Origin: Gymnodinialimonas phycosphaerae
Lineage (GTDB): Bacteria; Pseudomonadota; Alphaproteobacteria; Rhodobacterales; Rhodobacteraceae
DNA: 64,000 bases
Direction: 5' to 3'
NCBI RefSeq assembly: GCF_019195455.1
Contig: NZ_JAIMBW010000001.1
Span: forward strand, 3,190,001-3,254,000
Positions 8,705 to 23,534 of this stretch are shown in pieces. The notes under the pieces were generated by a model, which searched no databases, was not told where the DNA came from, and was given only the letters and a program-made list of their open reading frames with translations. Within the stretch, counting starts at the first letter, position 1. Every line of letters begins with the position of its first letter. The position numbers and the translations under genes are program-made.

Positions 8705-9822
8705 CAGTAGGCGGGCTCCAGACGGGTGACGCGGTTCACTTCATGCGTTTTGGCCGGGATCAGGTAGAGGCTGGCGAACGCCATGCCCGCCCGCGCTTTC
8801 GCGCCGATCTTCTTGAAGAACTTGCCGTTGGCTTCCGCCTCCGCCAGGTCCAGATTGGCGCGCTGCAAGGCCTCAAGCGTGTGCTGCCAGCGCGGATGAT
8901 CGATATCGAGCATCAGCGGGTAGACCTGCTTGGAGATCTCGAACGTCTTGCGGAACACCTCATGGGCGTATTCATCGGGATCAATGCCCAAGGCCGCGTG
9001 GAAGGCGGGCCGCTGGTGGTCACGAATGTACATCGTGGCGCAGAAGGCCGTGAGGAAGAACTTGATCCACAGCTTGTTGTACCACGTGCTGGTCAGCTTC
9101 GGATCGGTCTTCATCAGAAGCGCGAAGGCTTCGCCGTGGCTGAACTCATCGTTGCACCATTCCCGGAACCACTTGAAGATCGGGTGGAAGCGGTATTCCG
9201 GGTTCGCTTCAAGATGGCGATAGATGGTGATGTAGCGGGCGTAGCCGATCTTCTCACTCAGATACGTCGCATAGTAGATGAACTTGGGCCGGAAGTAGGT
9301 GTACTTCTTGTTCTGGGTCAGGAAACCAAGGTTCACGGCAATGCCTGCCTCGCGCAGGGCATCATTGATGAACCCCGCATGACGCGCCTCATCGCGGGCC
9401 ATCAGCTGGAACAGCTCCACGATGTCCTTGTTGTTGCCGCGGCGCTTCATCTCCTTGTAGAGCACGCAGCCCGAGAATTCGGCGGTGCACGACGAGATCA
9501 GGAAATCGATGAATTCGGCCCGCAGCTTGGGCTCCATTCCGTCCCAATCGACGTGGTCCCAATCCTCGTTCTTCTTGAAGTGACCCTTGTTGGGGTCGGC
9601 CTTCATCTGGTTGATGAGCGTATCCCATTCCTCGCGGATTCCATCGACGTTGATCGAGTCCATCGCGTCGAAATCGGTGGTGTAAAAACGCGGTGTCAGA
9701 AGCGTGTTCTGAAGGGCCACGGCGGTTGCGGATTCACTGTCAACGACACCCTGGTTGTCGGCGGCCAGCGCCTCTTCCACGGTGGAGGCATCGGCGGAAT
9801 GGCTCAGGTTCGTATCTTTCAT
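8704..9822 (-). CDS. acsF: Mg-protoporphyrin IX monomethyl ester oxidative cyclase (aerobic)
   Basis: AcsF is the O2-dependent diiron cyclase that builds ring E, converting Mg-protoporphyrin monomethyl ester to divinyl protochlorophyllide. Ferritin-like metal motifs are visible: E115 in TAEFSG, DEARH at 144-148, and a second set around CNDEFSHGEAFA. The protein has 372 residues, a usual length. The preceding orf overlaps by ATGA and puhE follows with TGATG. No oxygen-independent cyclase (bchE) is present in this window, so ring E formation here depends on oxygen unless bchE lies elsewhere. Confidence 0.96.
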   Translation of the reverse strand: MKDTNLSHSADASTVEEALAADNQGVVDSESATAVALQNTLLTPRFYTTDFDAMDSINVDGIREEWDTLINQMKADPNKGHFKKNEDWDHVDWDGMEPKLRAEFIDFLISSCTAEFSGCVLYKEMKRRGNNKDIVELFQLMARDEARHAGFINDALREAGIAVNLGFLTQNKKYTYFRPKFIYYATYLSEKIGYARYITIYRHLEANPEYRFHPIFKWFREWCNDEFSHGEAFALLMKTDPKLTSTWYNKLWIKFFLTAFCATMYIRDHQRPAFHAALGIDPDEYAHEVFRKTFEISKQVYPLMLDIDHPRWQHTLEALQRANLDLAEAEANGKFFKKIGAKARAGMAFASLYLIPAKTHEVNRVTRLEPAY

Positions 9823-10184
9823 GCCGAAATCTCCTTATTGCCTACCGCGAGGGGAGCTACTTGAGGCGTTCCCAGCGCTGTTTCCTCGGTCACTGCCACC
9901 TCGTCCGAGAACGAGAATTCGCACAGCTCCATGAACTCGAAATCACCCGTCATCCGGGTCCAGAGTTGCTCCAGCTTCGACGCACGAGTGATGCGGGCCA
10001 TGCGTTCTTCGCGCACGACCTCACCGTAGGGGGCCATCACCGGCTCGCCCTGCACTTGCACCTCGTCGCCGGGGTTGATGGTTGCACCGTTCAAAAACTT
10101 TACGTGGGCGTGCAGGCTGTCGAAGCAGTGGCTGACCTCAACCTCGCAAGGCGCCATTTCGAAATCGCGTGTCAAAAGTCCCAT
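9819..10184 (-). CDS. Conserved PGC protein of unknown function between puhC and acsF
   Basis: A 121-residue soluble protein that I recognise only by position. It has no signal peptide and no membrane helix. The N-terminal half has two cysteines and two histidines close together (C13, H19, C20, H25) and a beta-rich middle (GDEVQVQGEPVMAPYGEVV). The C-terminal part is acidic. GGAGGAATAAACC before ATG 10184 is one of the best ribosome sites in the operon. It starts three bases after puhC and overlaps acsF by four bases, so it is surely translated with them. A role in the cyclase step or in reaction-centre assembly is an inference from context only. Confidence 0.72.
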   Translation of the reverse strand: MGLLTRDFEMAPCEVEVSHCFDSLHAHVKFLNGATINPGDEVQVQGEPVMAPYGEVVREERMARITRASKLEQLWTRMTGDFEFMELCEFSFSDEVAVTEETALGTPQVAPLAVGNKEISA

Positions 10185-10187
10185 GGT

Positions 10188-10694
10188 TTATTCCTCCAGC
10201 AGGCGTGCGAACGCCGCTTCATTGTCTGCGCCAAAGCCCACAAGTTCGGCCCGGAAATCGGTAAGATCATCGCGCAGGCCGATGCGGCCATCGGCAAATC
10301 GGACGACGCGGATGGGGTCTGAGGCCATCGCACCGACGGCGCCACGCTCGCGCTCCAACACACGGGAGACGCCGGCGATAAAGCCGCCCTCATCCTGGGC
10401 GAAGGTGGCGATGACGTTGCCATCAACATCCAGCACGCGGGCAGAGCCGTTGAGCTCTCCGTAGATGCGCACGAGGCGTTCGGTGACGATTGGCACCTCT
10501 TCAACGGTAGGGGCCGTCGCGCTGAGGGGACGGTCTGTGAGGCGCGCGTAGCTGACGATGATCAGCACGCAAACGCACAGGATGAACATGGCGCGCACCA
10601 GGACGACGGGCACCATCTCCTTGTCTCGTTCAACCAGCTTCTCTTCCGCAGGGGTGCGGTTGTAGATGCGAGCCTTGGCGGGGGTGAGGGTCAT
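10188..10694 (-). CDS. puhC: Photosynthetic complex assembly protein PuhC
   Basis: PuhC is a membrane-anchored periplasmic protein needed for normal levels of the reaction centre-LH1 complex. From ATG 10694 it has 168 residues: a short cytoplasmic head (YNRTPAEEKLVERDKE), one transmembrane helix at about 28-50, and a periplasmic domain of about 115 residues. The start is fixed by AGGAGGAGAACGACCA directly upstream; the longer reading to 10820 runs into puhB in another frame and is rejected. It lies between puhB and the unknown orf. Confidence 0.9.
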   Translation of the reverse strand: MTLTPAKARIYNRTPAEEKLVERDKEMVPVVLVRAMFILCVCVLIIVSYARLTDRPLSATAPTVEEVPIVTERLVRIYGELNGSARVLDVDGNVIATFAQDEGGFIAGVSRVLERERGAVGAMASDPIRVVRFADGRIGLRDDLTDFRAELVGFGADNEAAFARLLEE

Positions 10695-10710
10695 TGGTCG
10701 TTCTCCTCCT

Positions 10711-11361
10711 TCATTCCGCGGGTTGTGCGGCCATTCCAGGCGCGCGGGTGATCTGGATGTCAGGCTGGGACACAGCGGTCTGGGCTGCGTCGGCCAGGAT
10801 TGCTGCAACCGCCTTGGCATCGGGGATGCAGCGCAGGGCAGGTTGCGGGTGCTTCAGCTTCCACGGGCGCACATGGGGCCAGGTCAGGACATAGCTGAAG
10901 CCCATGCCGCCCTCGGGGTTCATCTCTAGCGAGATGTTTCCGTGGCCGGACTTGCGCAGGGAAAGCTCTGCGTTGAGAACCTGCTTGAAGGGCAGGTTCA
11001 GGGTCATGGTCAGCGCGGCGCCAATGCGCATGGCGACACGCCTGTTGGTGATCGTGTAGACCGTCGCCTTTGCCTGGATCAGGGATACCAAAACCAGCAA
11101 GGCGCAGACGATCAGGCCAAGGACGAGGAAGAACGACGCCGTTGTGGCCGAGGCCAGCCACGTTTCCGTGGCGGCGCCGCCGATGGTGCGCCAGGCGAAG
11201 AGGAACACGAAGTACCCCGCGACCCACCACAGCGAGAGGGATTCCTGCGCCAGGGCCCACCAGGAAGGCTGCCCCTGCCAAAGGATTTCTTCACCCTCCG
11301 GCAGGTGCGCGGGCAGCCCACGGACCGGCTCGGTCTGGAAGTCGTCGTGGTCATGCGACAT
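10711..11361 (-). CDS. puhB: Photosynthetic complex assembly protein PuhB (PH-like domain)
   Basis: PuhB helps reaction-centre assembly, probably as a membrane-bound dimer. The 216-residue protein has a polar N-terminus with EGEEILWQGQPSWWALAQ, at least two helices (about 44-60 and 75-95), and a C-terminal PH-like region beginning at YTITNRRVAMRIGAAL. This layout is typical of the PuhB/YdbT-like fold. GAGGAGAAACGACCG precedes ATG 11361. A GC-rich hairpin separates it from puhA, which may set the level of puhB below that of puhA. Confidence 0.92.
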   Translation of the reverse strand: MSHDHDDFQTEPVRGLPAHLPEGEEILWQGQPSWWALAQESLSLWWVAGYFVFLFAWRTIGGAATETWLASATTASFFLVLGLIVCALLVLVSLIQAKATVYTITNRRVAMRIGAALTMTLNLPFKQVLNAELSLRKSGHGNISLEMNPEGGMGFSYVLTWPHVRPWKLKHPQPALRCIPDAKAVAAILADAAQTAVSQPDIQITRAPGMAAQPAE

Positions 11362-11389
11362 CGGTCGTTTCTCCTCTCAAAGTGCGTCG

Positions 11390-11410
11390 CCTGCCTGGTC
11401 TAGGGGCAGG
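11390..11410. other. Intercistronic hairpin between puhA and puhB
   Basis: The 58-base puhA/puhB gap holds an inverted repeat CCTGCC / GGCAGG with a 9-base loop. Since structural subunit H is needed in larger amounts than assembly factor PuhB, the hairpin could act as an attenuator or a 3'-end stabiliser after mRNA processing, as for puf mRNA. This role is inferred. Confidence 0.45.
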
Positions 11411-11419
11411 TGTTTGGTC

Positions 11420-12202
11420 TTAAAGCAGCGGCTCGGCGCGCTTGTCGTCGGCATAAAGAATGCCTGCGCCGTAGTAGGCCGAGATCTTCTCTTCCTCGAG
11501 CTTGGTGATCTGCGCGTCGGACTTGGTCGTGGGAACGCCCGCAAAATGCTTGCCGTGGATCGCGTTGATCGTGACGCGCCGCCAGATCTGGCAGAAGTGG
11601 ATCGGCACCAGCCGCGTGCCGCCGCCGTGGTCTGCGTCGAGCGTGATCTCAAGGTAGCGGACCAGCTGCTCGGGCACGTCGATCCACATGTCGGAAATGG
11701 TGCCGACTTCCTCGCCATCGCCCGCCACCACGGTCATGCCAAGGGGGTTCTTGCCCGCGCTGACGTGCATGTCTTCGCGCTTCTTCATCGGCTCGATCTT
11801 CACGTGGCCGTGGCCATCAAGCTCGGGCTCATCCCGGCGCGGGGTCCAGGCACCAGAGCCGATGCCAGCCAGCATCGGGTCACCCTTGGGATCGTAGGGA
11901 AAGCCATGAGAGACGGCACCCGCCTCCATCACGTCATCCAGATCGTGGCGATAGTGCGCCTCTTCGTTTTCGGCGGAGGGCACGGTCACATCGGCGCGAC
12001 CATGGGGCATCAGGAAGGTCTTGGGATCAGGCACCGGGAACGGGCCCTGGTTCGGCGCGGCGGTGCCGTCGTCGTTCTCCAGCGGATAGCCTTCGCGCAT
12101 GTTCTCGGTTTGCAGATAATAGATCAGCAGCGCGAAGAAGATCCAGAACAGCCAGATCGACAAGCTGGCGAGGTCGAAATTCCCGAAGAATGCATTTTCC
12201 AT
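11420..12202 (-). CDS. puhA: Photosynthetic reaction centre H subunit
   Basis: PuhA caps the L-M core on the cytoplasmic side and carries protons to quinone QB. From ATG 12202 it has 260 residues, starting MENAFFGNFDLASLSIWLFW. It has one N-terminal membrane helix (about 10-31) with YYLQTENMREGYPLE at its end, then the PRC-barrel cytoplasmic domain (GTISDMWIDVPEQLVRYLEI). AAAGGA lies nine bases before the start; the longer in-frame start at 12256 overlaps lhaA and is not supported. Genes lhaA upstream and puhB downstream give the standard order. Confidence 0.97.
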   Translation of the reverse strand: MENAFFGNFDLASLSIWLFWIFFALLIYYLQTENMREGYPLENDDGTAAPNQGPFPVPDPKTFLMPHGRADVTVPSAENEEAHYRHDLDDVMEAGAVSHGFPYDPKGDPMLAGIGSGAWTPRRDEPELDGHGHVKIEPMKKREDMHVSAGKNPLGMTVVAGDGEEVGTISDMWIDVPEQLVRYLEITLDADHGGGTRLVPIHFCQIWRRVTINAIHGKHFAGVPTTKSDAQITKLEEEKISAYYGAGILYADDKRAEPLL

Positions 12203-12215
12203 CTTTTGGGTCCTT

Positions 12216-13655
12216 TTAGGTAGGGAGGTCGGCGAGGCCGAGCTTCGCCCCCCCATCCGAAGTGGTGGTGGTCATCCGTGTTGGTGTGCGCACCAGCGGC
12301 CCAAGGGCCACAAGCGTCGCGAAGATCAGAAAGACTTCGAGGTGATAGACGACGGAATACCCCGTCGCCGCGTTCCCCAAAGCATCGCCAAGTTGTCCAG
12401 ACGTGGCGAGGTGATTGACGCCATCGCGGACAGCACCGCCGATCGCGATGGAAAGGCCGGCCGCCGTCGCTTGCGCGGCACCCCAAGCGCCCAGGGCAAG
12501 CCCGCGGCCTGCCTTGTTGCTGGTCGGCATGGTCATGGCTGCCGTGAGGGTCGAGATCGAGAAAAGCCCGCCACCGAAACCGATCAGGCAAGCGCCGACG
12601 AAGAACAGCTCGCTTGATCCAAGCGGGTTCGAGAAGATCACGGCGCAAAATGCGATGACGCCCGCCAGAAGGCCCCGCGCGCCCATGCGCATCGGGTCCA
12701 TCCCGCCCGCCAGCCACTTGGCGGCCATCGCAAACCCCACCAGCGCGCCTGCCGCCCACGTCGCCGTCAGCAGCGTGGTGGCAGAAACGGACAGCCCGAG
12801 GATTTCGCCGCCATAGGGCTCTAGCAGGACGTCTTGCATGTTGAACGCCATGGTGCCCAGGAAGACGACAACCAGCAGGCGGCCCGCGGTGCCACCGCTT
12901 GCGTAGTCGACCCAGGCCTCTTTGAAGGTCGGGCTGGCTTCCGCGCGCTGTTGCTTGGTCATTGGCTTGATGCGTTCCTGCTTCCAAAGCGCGGTCACGT
13001 TCAGCACAACGGTCAGCACGGCGCAGGTCTGGATGACCTGGATCAGCTCCAGCGGGGTGAACTCGTACAGGAACCAGCCAATCACAACGGCGCTGACGCC
13101 CATGCCGACAAGGAACATGACGTAAAGAAGCGCCACGACGCGGGGGCGTGTTTCATCGGTGGCGCGGTCGGCGGCCAGCGCGAGGCCTGCGGTCTGGGTC
13201 ATGTGCATGCCGACACCGGTCATCACGAAGGCCAGCGCGGCCAGGATCTCACCGGCGAAAGGAATGTCGTAGCGGACCTGCGTGACTTCCCCGCCCAGGA
13301 CCAGAAGGCAGGCGGGCATGATGGCGAGGCCGCCGAATTGCCAGAGGGTGCCGAACCACAGGTAGGGGATACGCTTCCAGCCGATTGCGGATTTGTAGGT
13401 GTCGGACTTGAAGCCCAGAAGCGCCCGGAACGGCGCGATCAGGACGGGCAGCGCGACCATGCAGGCCACGAGAAACGCGGGGACCTGAAGCTCCACGATC
13501 ATCACGCGGTTCAGGGTGCCCAGAAGCAGGACGGCGGCCATGCCGACGGAGACCTGGAAGAGGGACAGGCGCAGCAGTTGGCCGAGGGGGAGATCCGGGC
13601 TGGCTGCATCTGCGAAGGGCAGATAGCGGATGGATATGCGCTTGAGAAGGCTCAC
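12216..13655 (-). CDS. lhaA: Light-harvesting 1 assembly protein LhaA (PucC family)
   Basis: LhaA is an MFS-type membrane protein needed for LH1 assembly, possibly delivering bacteriochlorophyll to nascent alpha/beta polypeptides. It has 479 residues with about twelve helices and the PucC-family pattern LLGTLNRVMIVELQVPA near the N-terminus. I choose GTG at 13655 because GGAGGT lies six bases upstream and the GTG overlaps the bchM TGA. The ATG at 13673 lies upstream of that ribosome site. A second PucC-like protein is at 25961. Confidence 0.92.
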   Translation of the reverse strand: MSLLKRISIRYLPFADAASPDLPLGQLLRLSLFQVSVGMAAVLLLGTLNRVMIVELQVPAFLVACMVALPVLIAPFRALLGFKSDTYKSAIGWKRIPYLWFGTLWQFGGLAIMPACLLVLGGEVTQVRYDIPFAGEILAALAFVMTGVGMHMTQTAGLALAADRATDETRPRVVALLYVMFLVGMGVSAVVIGWFLYEFTPLELIQVIQTCAVLTVVLNVTALWKQERIKPMTKQQRAEASPTFKEAWVDYASGGTAGRLLVVVFLGTMAFNMQDVLLEPYGGEILGLSVSATTLLTATWAAGALVGFAMAAKWLAGGMDPMRMGARGLLAGVIAFCAVIFSNPLGSSELFFVGACLIGFGGGLFSISTLTAAMTMPTSNKAGRGLALGAWGAAQATAAGLSIAIGGAVRDGVNHLATSGQLGDALGNAATGYSVVYHLEVFLIFATLVALGPLVRTPTRMTTTTSDGGAKLGLADLPT

Positions 13656-14341
13656 GCGCGCACCTCCATACAAGCGGAGATATAGAAGCCCGATGTGACC
13701 TGCTCAAGCTTGAGCAGGGTACTAAGACATTGATTTTTATTTATTTCCTCAGAAATACGTTTTTGCGCATGGGGGATCATCACCGGCGAGCGGTCGCTGC
13801 GGGGGAACAATTTGCCCAAGGTAAAGAACGCCATCAGGAAGGGCGTGCGGGGGGCGACGGTGAAGACGATGTGGGGGCAACGCCCCGACAGGCCCGCCAG
13901 CGCGCGGCCCAGATCGGGCGCGGTGTAGTAGATCATCGAATCCATCGCCATGACGTGATCGAATTGGCCCAGATCATCGGCCAGCATATCGCCCGACAGG
14001 AACGTCACACGGTGCGCCAAATCCTCGGGCATCCGCTTGCGCGCGATGTCGATCAACTGAGGCGAGATGTCGATGGCCACGACCTCTGCGCCCCGTGCGG
14101 CGAGGATCTCACTCATCGCTCCGGTGCCGCAGCCGGCATCCAGCACGCGGCGACCCGTCAGATCATCGGGCAGGGCCCCCAACATCACGTCGCGCATCCG
14201 GTCGCGGCCCGCGCGCACGGTCGCGCGCACGCTTGATACCGGCGCGTCGGAGGTCAACCGCTCCCACGTCTTGGTCGCGGTGCGGTCGAAATAGGCCTCT
14301 ACCCGGTTGCGGGTGGCGTCATATGTGGGGGTGCCCACCAT
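13652..14341 (-). CDS. bchM: Mg-protoporphyrin IX O-methyltransferase
   Basis: BchM methylates the ring C propionate of Mg-protoporphyrin IX with SAM, giving the substrate of AcsF. The 229-residue class I methyltransferase shows motif I VLDAGCGTGAMSEILAARGAEVVAIDIS and the family segment FDHVMAMDSMIYYTAPDLGRAL, each recognisable over short stretches. It starts directly at the bchL stop and overlaps the lhaA GTG start by four bases, as part of the bchF-to-cycA superoperon. Confidence 0.95.
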   Translation of the reverse strand: MVGTPTYDATRNRVEAYFDRTATKTWERLTSDAPVSSVRATVRAGRDRMRDVMLGALPDDLTGRRVLDAGCGTGAMSEILAARGAEVVAIDISPQLIDIARKRMPEDLAHRVTFLSGDMLADDLGQFDHVMAMDSMIYYTAPDLGRALAGLSGRCPHIVFTVAPRTPFLMAFFTLGKLFPRSDRSPVMIPHAQKRISEEINKNQCLSTLLKLEQVTSGFYISACMEVRA

Positions 14342-18864
<4,523 letters not shown>

Positions 18865-18875
<11 letters not shown>

Positions 18876-20487
18876 AATGGGCCTTGGCCTCATAAAGGGT
18901 ATCAAGCGAGATCTCTTGCAGGCCCTGCTCCGTCGCGAACTTCTCGGTATTCCGCCGCGCCTTGCCGCGCACGAAGAACGGAATCTTCTTCAACTCCCGC
19001 TCTGCATCGGCGAGCCAGACCATGACATCCGAGCCTGAGGATTGAGCCTCCGTCTGAGCCTGAGACGCGACCTCCTCGTTCCCCGTTCCGGAAATATCCC
19101 GGGGGGTCTGGGGGGCTGGCCCCCCATGTGTAACCGCGGTCTGGGGGGCTGGCCCCCCATTTTCCGAGGGTTTCGGCGCGTGCCCGCCGTGGTGGCTTGG
19201 CCCGGCCTCATCATGAAACTCGAAATCCTCCCGAAACATCGCCAGCAGGTGCTCTTCAAGTCCCATCACCAGCGGGTGGATCCAGGTATCGAAAATGACG
19301 TTCGCGCCTTCCCAGCCCATCTGGGGGGAGTAGCGCGCCGGAAAATCCTGCACGTGGACCGGCGCAGAGATCACGGCGCAGGGGATGCCAAGGCGCTTGC
19401 CGATGTGACGTTCCATCTGGGTGCCGAGGATCATCTCGGGCGAGGCATCCTCGATGGCCTTTTCGACCTCCAGATAGTCGTCGGTGATCAGAGGGGTGAC
19501 GCCAAAATCTTTCGCAAGATCCCGGATGGAGCGGGCGAATTCGCGATTGTAGCAACCCAGCCCCACGACCTCGAACCCCATCTCATCGCGGGCGATGCGG
19601 GCGGCGGCCTTCACGTGCGTCGCGTCACCAAACAGGAACACGCGCTTGCCGGTCAAATAGGTGCTATCGACGGACTTGGACCACCAAGGCTGGCGCAGGC
19701 GGGAGAGGTCTTTGCGAGGCTCTACACCACAGATTTGAGCCACTTCCGCGATGAATTCGTGCGTGGCGGCGACGCCGATGGGTACGGTCTTGGTGTAGGG
19801 CTGGCCACAGGTGCGTTCCAGGTGGCGGGCGGCGGTTTCTGCATGTTCGGGGTACATCAGGATATTGGCGTGGGCGGCGCCCAGCTGCGTGATGTCCATG
19901 GGTGTGGCGTCGAAGGGCGCCACGACGTTCACGCCGATCCCCATCTCGTAGAGGAGGCCTTTGATTTCTTCGATGTCGTCGCGGTGGCGGAAGCCCAGGG
20001 CGAGGGGGCCGAGGATATTGACCGTGACCTCGGGCGTACGGTCCATCGGGCGGGCGAGGGCTTTTACTATCTGGTAGAACGTCTCGTCCGAGCCGAAGTT
20101 TTCCTTACGCTGGTAAGAGGGCAGTTCCAGCGGGATGACCGGGACGGGGATGTCCATCGTCTCGGCCAGGCCCCCGGGGTCGTCCTGGATCAGCTCGGCG
20201 GTGCAGGACGCGCCGACGATGATCGCTTGCGGCTTGAAGCGGTCATAGGCGTCCTGGCAGGTTTGCTTGAAGATGCCGGCGGTATCCTCACCCAGGTCAC
20301 GGCCTTCGAAGGTCGTGTAGGTGACGGGGGGGCGGTGGTCGCGCCGCTCGATCATGGTGAACAGCAGGTCCGCATAGGTGTCGCCCTGGGGGGCGTGCAG
20401 GACGTAGTGCAGGCCGCGCATAGCGGTCGCGACGCGCATGGCGCCGACGTGGGGCGGGCCCTCATATGTCCAGACGGTGAGCTTCAT
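18865..20487 (-). CDS. bchB: Dark protochlorophyllide reductase subunit B (with repeat-derived insertion)
   Basis: BchB with BchN forms the NifDK-like catalytic tetramer that reduces the C17-C18 double bond of protochlorophyllide. The 540-residue protein starts [20 protein letters not shown] and has D36 (in [11 protein letters not shown]), the unusual Asp ligand of the NB 4Fe-4S cluster. The core ends near residue 430; a low-complexity linker (about 430-480) carries two copies of GGPAPQT 11 residues apart. The C-terminal domain resumes at [20 protein letters not shown]. The linker DNA is a GC-rich palindromic repeat (see separate entry). ATG 20487 is preceded by GGAAGAG. Confidence 0.96.
19106..19160. 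repeat. Duplicated GC-rich palindromic element inside bchB
   Basis: A 22-base block occurs twice (19106-19127 and 19139-19160), 33 bases apart, so the copies stay in frame. Each contains the palindrome GGGGGGCTGGCCCCCC (7-bp perfect stem), and a further G6 run and CCCGGG lie just left of the first copy. On the minus strand it encodes GGPAPQT twice. From general knowledge, similar GC palindromes followed by CCCGGGATATTT-like sequence are common intergenic repeats in Rhodobacteraceae. I infer that one or two such elements entered the bchB linker. Confidence 0.75.
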
Positions 20488-20578
20488 GAACGGCTCTTCC
20501 GAAGGAAGATGCCGCGCGCGAGGCAGCGTGTTTCGCAGAAACGCGCGTTCGCGCCCATTGGCCATTCCGGGTGCAACT

Positions 20579-22338
<1,760 letters not shown>

Positions 22339-22392
22339 GGGATATCGATTCCTCCAGGCCCTCCCTCGAAATTAGGTCTCCTTTGGTCAGAG

Positions 22393-22410
22393 TGTCAATC
22401 TAAACTTACA
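22393..22410. promoter_or_regulatory. PpsR/CrtJ box at the bchF promoter
   Basis: Perfect TGT-N12-ACA (TGTCAATCTAAACTTACA). On the minus strand its TTGACA end forms the -35 element of the putative bchF promoter, 55 bases before the bchF start codon. Confidence 0.8.
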
Positions 22411-22536
22411 CATTCTTCCAGGTGAACCCGCATCGACGCTTAACCCTTCGGACATCACTTTTCTCTTTGTTTACTTGGGTTTTTGCTTATCTAATGATAT
22501 GCAACAGGTACTAGCAGAGGTTGAGATTGTCGAAAG

Positions 22537-22554
22537 TGTCTAATTTCTTTGACA
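22537..22554. promoter_or_regulatory. PpsR/CrtJ box on the aerR side
   Basis: Perfect TGT-N12-ACA (TGTCTAATTTCTTTGACA), 95 bases before the aerR start and 126 bases from the bchF-side box. The distance suits looping between two PpsR tetramers, or autoregulation of the aerR-ppsR unit. Confidence 0.75.
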
Positions 22555-22649
22555 TTTGCAGTGAGACTCAGCGAGATATAGACATCACCACAGCTTTCAT
22601 TGCGTAGACGCCGCGCACCGCAAGCAAAGGTAAGGGTATTGGCAGCACG

Positions 22650-23498
22650 ATGGCCGACGACAGCAGAACTTTCGCGCAAGATCGGACCATTTTGGCCGAT
22701 CACGACGTGACTGAGCTTGCCAAGCTGGCGCTTCAGCGCTTGGCGCGTCCCGGCGGGGCACGACCGGTTAAGTCAAAGGGGCTTGCCGAACGGTTGGATG
22801 ACCTGTGCGATGCCTACTTGTCGGATCGCAATGAAGATCGGCACCAGATCATCCACCAGATGCGTGCGGATGGGATCAGCACAGTCGAGATCATCGATCA
22901 CGTCATCCCCGCCGCTGCCGCGGTGTTGGGCCAGCGCTGGACGGACAACGCAATAAGCTTCGTCGATGTCACGATTGGCACGGCGCGCTTGCAGGAAGCG
23001 GTACGCGCCCTGATCGCCCACGGGTTGTCTTCGACGGGAACGTACTTAGATAACGTTAAGAACTCTGCGGGCCCTGATCGGGTCCATACGCCACGGGTAC
23101 TACTGGTGATCCCGCGGCCCGAGCATCACACGTTGGGTGCTTTCGTGGCCGCAGATCAGTTTCGGCGCTTCGGCTATGCGGTCGACATCGCCGTGGACCA
23201 GCACCCGAAAGAAGTCGCGGTGACCCTGCGGGATCGGCGATACAGCATGATTGGAATATCGATTGCAGGCCGGAGAACACTTGCATCATCAAGAGAATTG
23301 GTGGACATAATTCGCGCTACCGTGACCCGCGTCACGCCAATCGTTCTTGGCGGTTCCTTGTTGGACACAGACCAGGACTTGAAAATGGCAACGGGCGTCG
23401 ATCACGTGGCAAGAACGGTACGGGACGCGTTAGAGATATGTGGTTTGAGCATTGTGGAGTTAGACCCTCCTTCAAAGTCGGTGGCAGACCACTTATGA
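22650..23498 (+). CDS. ppaA: Cobalamin-binding antirepressor AerR/PpaA
   Basis: This 282-residue protein is encoded next to ppsR, where AerR/PpaA is always found. Known family members bind cobalamin and modulate PpsR/CrtJ in response to light or oxygen. It has an N-terminal helical region (LAKLALQRLARP), a B12-binding cap-like stretch (AAAAVLGQRWTDNAISFVDVTIG, 88-110) and a Rossmann B12 domain. That domain includes H159-H160 in PEHHTLGAF, a candidate HxxGA lower-ligand motif, and ends with PIVLGGSLLDTD. Only a weak ribosome site precedes ATG 22650. The alternative symbol is aerR. Confidence 0.9.
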   Translation: MADDSRTFAQDRTILADHDVTELAKLALQRLARPGGARPVKSKGLAERLDDLCDAYLSDRNEDRHQIIHQMRADGISTVEIIDHVIPAAAAVLGQRWTDNAISFVDVTIGTARLQEAVRALIAHGLSSTGTYLDNVKNSAGPDRVHTPRVLLVIPRPEHHTLGAFVAADQFRRFGYAVDIAVDQHPKEVAVTLRDRRYSMIGISIAGRRTLASSRELVDIIRATVTRVTPIVLGGSLLDTDQDLKMATGVDHVARTVRDALEICGLSIVELDPPSKSVADHL

Positions 23499-23534
23499 AA
23501 TTATTGAACGATCTGTGACGGAGAACATGTTCTT

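Larger units (their letters stand above)
22339..22649. promoter_or_regulatory. Divergent control region between bchF and aerR
   Basis: This 311-base gap contains no gene that I can support. It holds two perfect PpsR boxes, one near each gene, and a good sigma-70 promoter towards bchF: TTGACA (22393-22398, minus strand) and TAATTT (22369-22374), spaced 18 bases. The TTGACA is half of the PpsR box, so repressor binding would cover the -35 element. The central part (22440-22530) is AT-richer. No clear promoter towards aerR was recognised. Confidence 0.7.
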
